The notes under the pieces: generated by a model
The model's database searches: none
Seen by the model: the letters and a program-made list of their open reading frames with translations, nothing else
What the model was told of the DNA's origin: nothing
Shown: piece by piece, positions 42,284 to 50,633 of the stretch
Layout of the letters: each line of letters opens with the position of its first letter
Numbering within the stretch: the first letter of the stretch is position 1
Assembly: GCA_003221615.1 (NCBI GenBank)
Contig: QHSQ01000140.1
Location: 1 to 64,000, forward strand
Source: Candidatus Rokuibacteriota bacterium
Lineage (GTDB): Bacteria > Methylomirabilota > Methylomirabilia > Rokubacteriales > CSP1-6
Reading direction: 5' to 3'
DNA length: 64,000 nt
Program-made: the position numbers and the translations under genes

Positions 42284-43699
42284 ATGAGCCGCGAGCTCTG
42301 CTTCTCTACGGCGATCGAGCTGGCGCGTCGTATCCGCTCGCGCGAGGTGTCCGTCACCGAGGTCGTCCAGGCGCACCTGGCGCAGATCGAGCGGGTCAAC
42401 CCGAAGGTGAACGCGATCGTCACGCTCACCGCCGAACGGGCCCTGGCCGAGGCACGCGAGAAGGACGCGGCCCTCGCGCGGGGCGCCGCGGCGGGGCCCC
42501 TCTTCGGATTGCCCGTCGCGCACAAGGACCTGGTGCCCACCCGCGGGATCCGGACGACGTACGGCTCACGGATCTACCGCGACCACGTCCCCGACCAGGA
42601 CGCGCTGCTCGTCGAACGGCTGCGGGGGGCCGGCGCGATCACCTTCGGCAAGACCAACACGCCCGAGTTCGGCGCGGGCTCGCAGACATTCAACGAGGTC
42701 TTCGGCCGCACGCTGAATCCATACGATCTCGCGAAGACGTGCGGCGGCTCGAGCGGCGGCGCCGCCGTGGCGCTCGCCTGCGGGATGGTGCCGATCGCCG
42801 ACGGCAGCGACACCGGCGGCTCGCTCCGGAATCCGGCGAGCTTCTGTAACGTGCTCGGTTTGCGCGGCGCGGTCGGCCGCGTCCCACCGTGGCCGACGGA
42901 CGCGCCGTGGGGAACCCTGCACGTGCCGGGCGCGATGGCGCGCACGGTGGCGGATCTGGCGCTGATGCTGAGCGTGATGGCCGGGCCCGACCGCCGCTCG
43001 CCGATCGCGATCGCCGAGCCGGGCGACCGCTTCCGCGGCGACCTCGGCCGTGACTTCAAGGGCGTGCGGATCGCGTGGAGCCGCGATCTCGGGGGATTGC
43101 CGGTGGACCGGCGCGTCACGAAGGTGCTGGACGGGCAGCGCGCCACCTTCGAAGCGCTCGGCTGCCACGTCGAGGACGGCGAGCCCGACTTCACCGACGC
43201 CCGGCACGTCTTCCAGGTACAGCGCGCGTTGAGCTTCGCGGCGCGCTACGGCCCGCTGCTCGCACAGCACCGCCACCAGATGAAGGACACGGTCATCTGG
43301 AACACCGAAGAGGGGCTGCAGCTCACGGCGCGCGAGATCGGCGAGGCCGAGGTGCAGCGCGCGCGACTCTACCACCGGGTGCGGGAGTTCATGGAGCGCC
43401 ACGAGTTCCTGCTGATCCCGGCCGCGCAGGTGCCGCCGTTCGACGTCTCCCAGCCCTATGTGACCGAGATCAACGGCACGCGGCTTCCCACGTACATCGA
43501 TTGGATGCGCGTCTGCTCGGATATCACGGTGACGGGCCTGCCGGCCCTCTCGATTCCCGCGGGCTTCACGGACGACGGGCTACCGGTGGGACTGCAGATC
43601 GTCGGACGGCACCAGGACGAATGGGGCGTGCTCCAGCTCGCTCACGCCTTCGAGCGGGCGACCGGATTCCATCGGCGCCGGCCGCCGGTCGCCGACTGA
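42284..43699 (+). CDS. Amidase-signature hydrolase
   Basis: The 471-residue enzyme has the Ser-Ser-Lys catalytic set: Lys in FGLPVAHKDLVPTRGIR, and the Gly/Ser-rich GGSSGGAAVALACGMVPIAD followed by GSDTGGSLRNPASFCNV. It hydrolyses an amide bond, and its C-terminal region (TVTGLPALSIPAGFTDDGLP) is typical. A GGGGA site precedes ATG 42284. It is divergent from the MmgE/PrpD gene; no operon partner shows its substrate. Confidence 0.9.
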   Translation: MSRELCFSTAIELARRIRSREVSVTEVVQAHLAQIERVNPKVNAIVTLTAERALAEAREKDAALARGAAAGPLFGLPVAHKDLVPTRGIRTTYGSRIYRDHVPDQDALLVERLRGAGAITFGKTNTPEFGAGSQTFNEVFGRTLNPYDLAKTCGGSSGGAAVALACGMVPIADGSDTGGSLRNPASFCNVLGLRGAVGRVPPWPTDAPWGTLHVPGAMARTVADLALMLSVMAGPDRRSPIAIAEPGDRFRGDLGRDFKGVRIAWSRDLGGLPVDRRVTKVLDGQRATFEALGCHVEDGEPDFTDARHVFQVQRALSFAARYGPLLAQHRHQMKDTVIWNTEEGLQLTAREIGEAEVQRARLYHRVREFMERHEFLLIPAAQVPPFDVSQPYVTEINGTRLPTYIDWMRVCSDITVTGLPALSIPAGFTDDGLPVGLQIVGRHQDEWGVLQLAHAFERATGFHRRRPPVAD

Positions 43700-43705
43700 G
43701 TCGAT

Positions 43706-43744
43706 CCGGCCGAAGGCCGGCGAAACACCGGGCCCGGCCGGTGT
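43706..43744. terminator. Twin hairpins between convergent genes
   Basis: CCGGCC-3-GGCCGG (43706-43720) is followed by ACACCGG-6-CCGGTGT (43725-43744). They lie between the ends of the amidase and the phasin-like gene. No T-runs follow, but position suggests bidirectional termination. Confidence 0.5.
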
Positions 43745-43772
43745 GCTGGTGGCCGAGCCCGGAGGCATCCGA

Positions 43773-44213
43773 TCAGCGTCGCGTCTCGCGCATGCCCGGA
43801 CTGCTGTCCAGCGTCTCACGAATGCGCCGACCCGTTTCGGTCGTGGCCGTCTGCAGACGGTCAGCCGCCTGCACGACGAGGCGCGCGCTGGTTCCCATGA
43901 GCGCGAACGCGCGCTGGGTGGACTCGAAAGTCTCCGCGAGGCCTCGCTGGTAGAGACGCAGCGGGTCCGTCAGCGCGTCGGTCCACGCCGGCTGCCACCG
44001 CAGCGCCGCCGCGTGCGAGTCGTGCACCGCCTCGAGCGCCGTGATCTGGAGCTCGGCCGCCAGCCTCGCGTTTTCCTTGGCGGCGATGATCGAGAGCTCC
44101 GTGAGCGAGCCGATCATCCGCTGGGCGACGCCGAGCGAGGCGGCAGCGGCCTCGCCATCCGGCATCGACTGTTCGAACAGTCGGGAAGTCCGTTCCTGGG
44201 TCGCGGTCTCCAC
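43773..44213 (-). CDS. Phasin-like protein
   Basis: The 146-residue, almost wholly helical, amphipathic protein fits the phasin family that coats polyhydroxyalkanoate granules. The core is AQRMIGSLTELSIIAAKENA followed by WQPAWTDALTDPLRLYQRGL and ESTQRAFALMGTSARLVVQA. No Pro/Gly-rich breaks or membrane segment are seen. Start GTG 44213 follows AAGGAG. It starts 14 nt after the upstream hypothetical gene, so they share a transcript. No PHA synthase is in the window. Confidence 0.7.
   Translation of the reverse strand: METATQERTSRLFEQSMPDGEAAAASLGVAQRMIGSLTELSIIAAKENARLAAELQITALEAVHDSHAAALRWQPAWTDALTDPLRLYQRGLAETFESTQRAFALMGTSARLVVQAADRLQTATTETGRRIRETLDSSPGMRETRR
44166..44183. repeat. 18-bp perfect palindrome inside the phasin-like gene
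   Basis: CGACTGTTCGAACAGTCG is fully self-complementary and lies about 30 nt inside the coding sequence. It could be a chance codon pattern or an operator for a dimeric regulator. Confidence 0.5.
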
Positions 44214-44226
44214 GAGTGGGCTCCTT

Positions 44227-44547
44227 TCATCCGGTGTCGCCGTCGATGAGCTCGCCGTCGATGTCGATGAAGACGATCGACTCAGCGCCGGGAGCACGTT
44301 GCACCCAGATCGCTGACGCCACGACCCCCGTCTGGAGGTTCAGCCCTTGCCAGACGCCGCCGGTTGGTGGACGATCGCGCCGACTGCGAGTCACCGCGAG
44401 CTTATATTCTGCGAATCCCGCGTGCGCGAGCGCCTCGACGACGTCTCGGGGCTGCGCCGCCCACGCGTGCGCGTTCTCTGACCATTGGATCTTGCCGCTC
44501 TGGCGTAGCTCGTTCAGCCGTTCGAGCTCTTCCACGCCACCCCTCAT
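44227..44547 (-). CDS. Hypothetical protein
   Basis: The 106-residue protein is not recognised. It has a charged N-terminus (VEELERLNELRQSGKIQWSE), a middle with DVVEALAHAGFAEYKLAVT and an acidic C-terminal end (IVFIDIDGELIDGDTG). A strong GGAGGTG site precedes ATG 44547. It is the first gene of a two-gene unit with the phasin-like protein. Confidence 0.6.
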   Translation of the reverse strand: MRGGVEELERLNELRQSGKIQWSENAHAWAAQPRDVVEALAHAGFAEYKLAVTRSRRDRPPTGGVWQGLNLQTGVVASAIWVQRAPGAESIVFIDIDGELIDGDTG

Positions 44548-45208
44548 CGAGCACCTCCTGGCTGTGTGTTCGACCTACCGATGTAGTAGCTCCGGTGCGG
44601 CTGCGGCGTGATGACGAATCGATCACCGCGTCGTGACCCGAGCACCGGAGATCGGACGGCACGCAATGCGCTTGCCAGGTCGTCGACCTGACGGCCGCGT
44701 GCGATTCGCGATGACAAGTGCCCGCAATCGCGGGACTGTCGGTCCGCGCTGCAGACGTCGCTGCCGTGACGGGAGATCGGATAGCGCCGAAGGAACAGTC
44801 ACACACGCGCGATGCATGCTCGAACCGGATGCAGCGAGTTCAGGACCTTAGCGCGTGTGGCCGTCGAACGCGCAGGGTGGGCGGTTCTGCCACACCGGAG
44901 CTCGCATTCCTTGACATCATTCACGACCGTCACTACCCTGACCTGGTAATTTCAATGCGACACGCAGACTTGCCCGCCTTCCGCCTCCCCGGTCGAGGCG
45001 TTTTCTGATCGCCTAGCTCTCCCGCGGCGGCCGTCGTCGCTTCGGCGACGCCGCGCCGTCATGTCGATTCACCCCGGCTCTCTCGGCTTGGTGTTGCGGA
45101 GCGCTGCAGTCCGCGAACCTTGCCGGCCTAGAGTCGGGATCTGCGCGTGGACGACCCGGATCGAATCGGGGAGCACCGTTGAATCAGGAGCGGAGGGGAG
45201 AAGCAGGA
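44548..45208 (+). other. 661-bp region without a recognised gene
   Basis: No convincing coding sequence is found on either strand. The only clear signal is a promoter at 44911-44939. It is the largest gene-free stretch in the window and is less GC-rich in parts (around 44905-44955). Confidence 0.6.
44911..44939 (+). promoter_or_regulatory. Strong sigma-70-type promoter with no obvious gene directly after it
   Basis: TTGACA (44911-44916), 17-bp spacer, TACCCT (44934-44939), reading right. The next clear start codon is the sigma-54 activator at 45209, which implies a leader of about 260 nt or a separate small RNA. A 17-codon ORF at 44955 has no ribosome site. Confidence 0.45.
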
Positions 45209-46183
45209 ATGACCCGGCGTGAGGATTGCCGCGCTCCGCGCATCGTGGGCGGATCGCGACCGATGCGCGACGTGCTGGAGATGGTGGCCCGCGTGGCGCG
45301 GACCCGCAGCACCGTGCTGATCCAGGGAGAGACCGGCACCGGAAAGGAGCTCATCGCCCGGGCCATCCACGCGGCGAGCTCGCGAGCGGTCCGGCCGTTC
45401 GTGCCGGTCGATTGCAGCGCGCTCGCCGAGGGCGTGCTCGAGTCCGAGCTCTTCGGGCACGTGAAGGGCGCGTTCACCGGAGCGGTGATCCACAAGCGCG
45501 GGCTGTTCGAGACGGCCAACGACGGCACATGTTTTCTCGACGAGATCGGCGAGATCAGCCTGTGCGTCCAGGCCAAGCTGCTCCGGGTTCTGCAGGAGCA
45601 CGAGATCAAGCGGGTGGGGGGCACCGACAGCGTCGGCGTGGACGTCAGGGTGGTCGCGGCGACGAATCGGGATCTCGGCGCGCTGATCGACGGGGGCCGG
45701 TTCCGTGAAGACCTGTTCTATCGCCTGAGCGTGGTCACGCTCCAGATCCCGCCATTGCGCGATCGGCGCGAGGACATTCCGCTCCTCGCCGACCATTTCC
45801 TGCGCGTGTACGCCAGCGCCAACGGCCGACGCGTGTCGGACATCGCCCCCGAGGCAATGGCCTTGATGGTCGGCTACGACTGGCCCGGGAACATCCGTGA
45901 GCTGGAGCACGCCATCGAGCGCGCCGTCGCCTTGACGACGAGCTCAGTGATCCGTCCGGAGGACCTGCCGCCGAAGTGTGCCGGGACGGTACCCACCACC
46001 GACGCGCCAGGATCGGCGCTCAGCCTGCGTGGAGTCGTGACGCGCCATGTTCACCGCGTGCTGCGCGAGGCGCGCTGGAACAAGAAGCTGGCGGCTCAGC
46101 TCCTCGGCATTCATCGGCGCACGCTCTATCGCCTCACGAAGCGGTACGGCATCAGCCTGAGTGAGCGCGACAGCCGCGGTTGA
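45209..46183 (+). CDS. Sigma-54-dependent transcription activator without sensory domain
   Basis: The 324-residue enhancer-binding protein starts almost directly with the AAA+ domain: Walker A GETGTGKELIARAIH, the sigma-54-contacting GAFTGA loop (VKGAFTGAVIHKRG), Walker B FLDEIGEIS and the Arg-finger region FREDLFYRL. The C-terminus has a Fis-type helix-turn-helix (NKKLAAQLLGIHRRTLYRLT). No receiver, GAF or PAS domain precedes the AAA+ core, so control must come from a partner, as with PspF. No -24/-12 promoter was recognised nearby. Confidence 0.92.
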   Translation: MTRREDCRAPRIVGGSRPMRDVLEMVARVARTRSTVLIQGETGTGKELIARAIHAASSRAVRPFVPVDCSALAEGVLESELFGHVKGAFTGAVIHKRGLFETANDGTCFLDEIGEISLCVQAKLLRVLQEHEIKRVGGTDSVGVDVRVVAATNRDLGALIDGGRFREDLFYRLSVVTLQIPPLRDRREDIPLLADHFLRVYASANGRRVSDIAPEAMALMVGYDWPGNIRELEHAIERAVALTTSSVIRPEDLPPKCAGTVPTTDAPGSALSLRGVVTRHVHRVLREARWNKKLAAQLLGIHRRTLYRLTKRYGISLSERDSRG

Positions 46184-46253
46184 AGCGCCGGACGAGCCGC
46201 AATGAGATAATCCCGCCCGCATCGCTCACGATCCGACCGAGAGGAGCGCCGGC

Positions 46254-47216
46254 ATGAAGGCCTACTGGATCAGCCCCGGTCCCACGGCAACGGCGGTCGA
46301 GCTGCGCGAAACCGCCGCACCCGAGCCCAAGGCCGGCGAGATTCTCGTGCGGGTGCGGGCCGCGTCCTTGAACCGTGGCGAGCTTCTGGGCGGCGCCCAC
46401 GGCGCCGCGCTGAAGCCCGGCGGCGGGGAATGCGCGGGCGAGGTGGTCAAGGTCGGCGACGGCGTCACCGGCGTGTCGGTCGGCGCGCGCATGATGGGAC
46501 GGTGCGGGGGCGGCTTCGCCGAGCTCGCCTTGATGGACGCGCGCGAGGCCCTCCGCGTGCCGGAGCGCCTCACGTGGGACGAGGCGGCCGCCACGCCCCT
46601 CACGTTCATCGTCGTCTACGACATGCTGATCGCTCAGGGCCACCTCGCGGCCGGTCAGTGGCTCTTCGTCACCGGGATCTCGTCGGGGGTCGGCGTGGCC
46701 GCGCTACAAACCGCGAAGGTGCTGGGGGCGCGCGTCATCGGCACGTCCGGATCCGCCGACAAGCTGGCCCGGCTCGAGAAGATCGGCCTCGACGTCAGCC
46801 TTCGCACGCGCGCCGGCGATTTCCACGACGCCGTGATGAAGGCCACCGAGGGCAAGGGTGTGAACCTCGTGGTCAACAACGTGGGCGGCTCGATGTTCGC
46901 CGCGTGCGTCAAGATCCTGGCGTTCGAGGGGCGGCTGGCGACGGTGGGACATCTCGACCACGTGCTCTCGGCCACCCTGGACATCGAGGCGCTGCATCGC
47001 AAGCGCCTCACGGTCTTCGGCGTCAGCAACCGGTTGCGGACGGCGGGTCAGCGCGCCGAGACCGTCCGCGCGTTCGCGCGCGACGTCCTGCCTTACTTCG
47101 AGGACGGGCGGCTTCGGCCGCTCGTCGACCGGGTCTTCGGCTTCGACGAGCTGCCGGCCGCCATCGCGTTCATGGAGTCCGACGCGCAGGTCGGCAAGAT
47201 CGTCGTCCGCGTCTGA
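46254..47216 (+). CDS. Zinc-less MDR/quinone-oxidoreductase-family dehydrogenase
   Basis: The 320-residue NAD(P)H-dependent medium-chain reductase has an N-terminal catalytic part (GEILVRVRAASLNRGELLGG) and a Rossmann domain with GISSGVGVAALQTAKVLGAR. The catalytic-zinc Cys/His pattern of alcohol dehydrogenases is absent, so quinone or enone reduction is more likely. A GAGGAG site precedes ATG 46254. It stands alone between the sigma-54 activator and the convergent CaiB gene. Confidence 0.85.
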   Translation: MKAYWISPGPTATAVELRETAAPEPKAGEILVRVRAASLNRGELLGGAHGAALKPGGGECAGEVVKVGDGVTGVSVGARMMGRCGGGFAELALMDAREALRVPERLTWDEAAATPLTFIVVYDMLIAQGHLAAGQWLFVTGISSGVGVAALQTAKVLGARVIGTSGSADKLARLEKIGLDVSLRTRAGDFHDAVMKATEGKGVNLVVNNVGGSMFAACVKILAFEGRLATVGHLDHVLSATLDIEALHRKRLTVFGVSNRLRTAGQRAETVRAFARDVLPYFEDGRLRPLVDRVFGFDELPAAIAFMESDAQVGKIVVRV

Positions 47217-47247
47217 TCCCGATCCCGGGATTACTCGGGGAGGCGAG

Positions 47248-48263
47248 CTAGCCGAGCACCCCCTGCGCCCGAAGCTTCTCCACGTCCGCCGCGGACAGCC
47301 CCAGGACTTCGCCCAGCACCTCGGCGGTGTGCTCGCCGGCGAGCGGCGGCGGCGAGGTCGGCGCCGGCGAGGCCGAGAGATGCACGGGACAGCCCGGAAG
47401 CCGGATGCGGCCGCGCGTGGCGTGCTCGATCGTGTGGATCTGGCCGCGCGCGTTCAGGTGCGGGTCCTCCAGGATCTCGCCCGTGTCGAGGATGGCGCCG
47501 CAGGGCACGCCCGCCTTGCCGAGGATCGCCATCACCTCGTGCTTCGTGCGGGCGCCCGTCCACGCGCGGACGATCTCGTTCAGCGAATCGCGATGCTCCC
47601 AGCGCGTCTTCGCGTCCTGATAGCGGGCGTCGGCCAGCAGGTCCTCGCGCCCGATCGCGGTCACGAAGTCGCGCCACATGTCCTGGTTGACGGGCTGCAC
47701 GTAGATGTAGGCGTGGTCGTTGGACCCGCCCGGCGCGCACGGATAGGCCCCGCCGGGGACGCCGCCCACCAGTCCGTTGCCGCGCCGCTCGGCCGGGGAA
47801 AGCCGGTCACGCTCATCACGCCGCCGGTGGCCTGGGCGATCATGTCGAAGCTCTTGTACTCGCTGTACGGGCCGGAGAGCCCGAAGCCCTTGATACGCGC
47901 CACGATGATCCGTGGATTGGTCGCGCGCAGGCGCTCGTAGTCGAGGCCGAGCTTCTCCATCAGGCCGGGCGCGAAGTTCTCGACCACGACGTCGGCCTTC
48001 TCGACCATCTTCAGGAAGAGCGCCCGGCCGTCGGCGTTTTTCAGGTCGATCGTCACGCTGCGCTTGTTCGAGTTGAAGACCAGGAAGAACATCGCGTCGA
48101 GCCCCGGCACTTCCGGCCGGTTGCGGCGCGACTGCTCGCCGCCGGGCGGCTCGATCTTGAGCACGTCGGCGCCCAGCCAGCCGAGGAACTGGGTGCAGGT
48201 GGTGCCGGCTTCGAACTGGGTGAGGTCGAGGACCCGCATGCCGGTCAGCGCGCGTTCGGCCAT
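47248..48263 (-). pseudogene. CaiB/BaiF family III CoA-transferase gene with internal deletion and frameshift
   Basis: The N-terminal part (48263 to about 47800) reads [20 protein letters not shown] through [18 protein letters not shown] in one frame. The C-terminal part (about 47790 to 47248) reads [20 protein letters not shown] through GEILEDPHLNARGQIHTIEH in a second frame. About 65 residues normally between them are missing. That segment carries the catalytic Asp and its GTGxH-like surroundings in family III transferases, so neither piece could be active. The break is near 47790. Confidence 0.75.
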
Positions 48264-48343
48264 GGCTCACTCTCCTGAAGAACGGACGCTTCGAAGGTCC
48301 GCTGCGCGAACAGCGTAGAGGATCGTCGCCCCCTCGTCCATCC

Positions 48344-49798
48344 TCATGCGTAGCCGGGCGGCGGAACGAACGCCTGGAACTCGCGCTCGAGCAGCCGCGC
48401 GAAGGCGAGGCACCTGAGATCGCCGTACTGCGGCCCGACGATCTGCACGCCGACGGGGAGCCCGCCCGGCGTGAAGCCGCACGGCGCGGCGGTCGACGGC
48501 AGATAGAACGCGCCGCTGTAGCCGGCCCAGAACAGATGGTCGGTCACGGGCACGCGCTTGCCGTCGACCATCAGCGTGCGCTCGTAGCGCTCACCCTTCT
48601 GATCGTGCGGGAAGGCCGCCGCGCCGGCGACCGGACACAGGAGCAGGTCGTGGGTCGTGAAGAACTCGGCCCACGCGCGCCGCATACGGTGGCGCGTCTC
48701 GTTCGCCGCGAGCCAGTCGCGATGCGACAGGACCGCGGCGCGCGTGGCGCGCGCATAGTAGCTCTGATCGCCGACCGCGAGGCCGCGCGCGATCGCCGCG
48801 TTCTGCTCGAAGTCCGCGTCGCTCTGGCGGTCGGACGTCGCGGCGCGCAGGAGCCGCGTGTAGACGGCGAACGCCTCGCCGGGATCGATGGCCGGGCGCG
48901 CGCGATCGTCGACCTTCGCCTTCTGCCGGCTCAGAAAGTCGGCCAGGGTCTGGAGCCGGTCCTGCACCTCGCGAGCCACGGCGATGTCGGGCGCGTCGAG
49001 CATCAGGGCCACCTTGAAGTCGCGCAGCCGCCGCTGCCGTGGCGGCGCGAGCCGCAGCTGCCATCCCGCCGCCTCGATCTCGTCGGGGCCGGCCATGACC
49101 GACAGCGCCAGCGCGAGGTCGTCGGCGCTCCGCGCGAGCGGACCCACCACGTCGATGTCGACGGCTGCGGTTTGCCAGGGTAGCGCCTGGCCGCTACGCG
49201 GCACGATGCCCCAGGTCGGCTTGTGGCCATAGACGCCGCAGAAGTGGGCCGGGTTGCGGATCGACGAGCCGATGTCGCTCCCGGCCTCGAGCCCGGTGAG
49301 CCCGGCCGCGAGCGCCGTCGCGGAGCCGCCCGAGGATCCGCCGGGCGCGCGCGCGACGTCCCACGGGTTGTTCGTGGTGCCGTAGATCGTGTTGTAGCTC
49401 TGCCAGTCGGCGAGGAAGAGCGGCACGTTGGTCTTGCCGAAGAGCACGACGCCGGCGTCGAGCAGGCGGTCGACGGCGACCGCGTTCTTCGTCGCGACGT
49501 TCCTGGCGTAGGCCGGCACGCCCCACGTGGTCGGCAGGCCCGCGACGTCATAGGACTCCTTGATCGTCATGGGCACCCCGTGCAGAGGCCCCCATATCTG
49601 GCGGCGGGCCAGCGCCCGATCCGCCGCACGGGCGCGCGTGCGCGCGCGGTCGAAATCGCGCACGACGACGGCGTTCAGCGCACCGTCGTACTTCTCGACG
49701 CGCGCGAGATACAGGTCCAGCAGCTCGAGGCAGCCGAGCTTCCTCTTCTTGATATCGGCGGCGAGCTGCCTGGCGGAGCGGAAGGGGATCTCGAGCAT
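48344..49798 (-). CDS. Amidase-signature hydrolase
   Basis: The 484-residue enzyme has Lys in LHGVPMTIKESYDVAGLPTT and the Ser motif APGGSSGGSATALAAGLTGL followed by GSDIGSSIRNPAHFCGV. The C-terminal substrate loop is PSTAAPCGFTPGGLPVGVQI. An AGGAGG site sits before ATG 49798; a longer frame to 49861 lacks one. It is probably transcribed with the downstream CaiB gene (80-nt gap). It is only distantly like the amidase at 42.3 kb. Confidence 0.9.
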   Translation of the reverse strand: MLEIPFRSARQLAADIKKRKLGCLELLDLYLARVEKYDGALNAVVVRDFDRARTRARAADRALARRQIWGPLHGVPMTIKESYDVAGLPTTWGVPAYARNVATKNAVAVDRLLDAGVVLFGKTNVPLFLADWQSYNTIYGTTNNPWDVARAPGGSSGGSATALAAGLTGLEAGSDIGSSIRNPAHFCGVYGHKPTWGIVPRSGQALPWQTAAVDIDVVGPLARSADDLALALSVMAGPDEIEAAGWQLRLAPPRQRRLRDFKVALMLDAPDIAVAREVQDRLQTLADFLSRQKAKVDDRARPAIDPGEAFAVYTRLLRAATSDRQSDADFEQNAAIARGLAVGDQSYYARATRAAVLSHRDWLAANETRHRMRRAWAEFFTTHDLLLCPVAGAAAFPHDQKGERYERTLMVDGKRVPVTDHLFWAGYSGAFYLPSTAAPCGFTPGGLPVGVQIVGPQYGDLRCLAFARLLEREFQAFVPPPGYA

Positions 49799-49845
49799 GG
49801 CCGGCCTCCTGCGCGGTCTCCAGAGACCACTGAGCGCGATGGAAG

Positions 49846-49851
49846 TATACT
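49846..49851 (+). promoter_or_regulatory. -10 box of a probable leaderless promoter for the methyltransferase
   Basis: TATACT lies 8 nt before ATG 49860; no ribosome site lies between. The -35 box is not clear. Confidence 0.4.
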
Positions 49852-49859
49852 GTTCGCCC

Positions 49860-50606
49860 ATGGCCGAATCGACCCCGCCGCATCCTGTCCTGGAGGCGTA
49901 TTACTCGGTCGCGGCCGACCGGCAGTCGTTCGTCGGCGAGCTGTTCGACGGCGCCGCCCGGCACTACAACCACATCGGCCGGATGCTCGACCTGGGCTCA
50001 GGCCCAATGTATCGGCGCCAGGCTCTCCAGCGGGCCGGCCTGCGCCGGGGCATGCGCCTCCTCGACGTCGCGACCGGCACCGGTCTGGTCGCGCGGGGGG
50101 CGGTCGAGATCCTGGGCGACCCCCGGGGCGTGGTGGGCGTCGATCCGAGCGGCGGCATGCTGCGCGAGGCGCGCACCGCGCTCTCGGGGCCGCTCGTGCG
50201 GGGCCGGGGCGAAGCGCTGCCGTTCCGCGAAGATACCTTCGACATGCTCAGCATGGGCTTCGCCTTGCGCCATGTCCCGGATCTCGAGATCGCCTTCTCG
50301 GAGTACCGCCGCGTCCTGAAGCCGGGCGGCCGCGTTCTCCTTCTCGAGGTGTCTCGGCCGGCATCGCGGGTCTCTCGTTGGCTCATGCAGACCCACTTCC
50401 AGCGCGTGCTGCCGATGCTGACGCGTCTGAGCACAGGGAGCGAGCCGGCTGAGCTCCTGATGAAGTACTACTGGGACACGATCGACCGCTGCGTGGCGCC
50501 CGAGACGATCCTCGGCGTCTTGCGGCGCAACGGGTTCGTCGGAGTGGAACGGCGAGTGTTCTTCGGATTTCTCAGCGAGTACGTCGCGGTCAAGCCCGAC
50601 AGATAA
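49860..50606 (+). CDS. UbiE-like SAM-dependent methyltransferase
   Basis: The 248-residue class I methyltransferase has motif I MRLLDVATGTGLVARGAV, motif II VVGVDPSGGMLREA and the UbiE-like GEALPFREDTFDMLSMGFAL then RRVLKPGGRVLLLEV. UbiE itself methylates quinones; here the neighbours are a halogenase-like oxidoreductase and an acyltransferase, so tailoring of a small natural product is equally plausible. It is convergent with those two genes. Confidence 0.82.
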   Translation: MAESTPPHPVLEAYYSVAADRQSFVGELFDGAARHYNHIGRMLDLGSGPMYRRQALQRAGLRRGMRLLDVATGTGLVARGAVEILGDPRGVVGVDPSGGMLREARTALSGPLVRGRGEALPFREDTFDMLSMGFALRHVPDLEIAFSEYRRVLKPGGRVLLLEVSRPASRVSRWLMQTHFQRVLPMLTRLSTGSEPAELLMKYYWDTIDRCVAPETILGVLRRNGFVGVERRVFFGFLSEYVAVKPDR

Positions 50607-50633
50607 GCGCCGTCATCCCACCGAGCCCGCCCG

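Noticed and set aside
44402-44851. Several 60-130 codon frames in the region before the sigma-54 activator
   Set aside because: All lack ribosome sites and have Arg/Thr/Ser-rich shadow-like composition.
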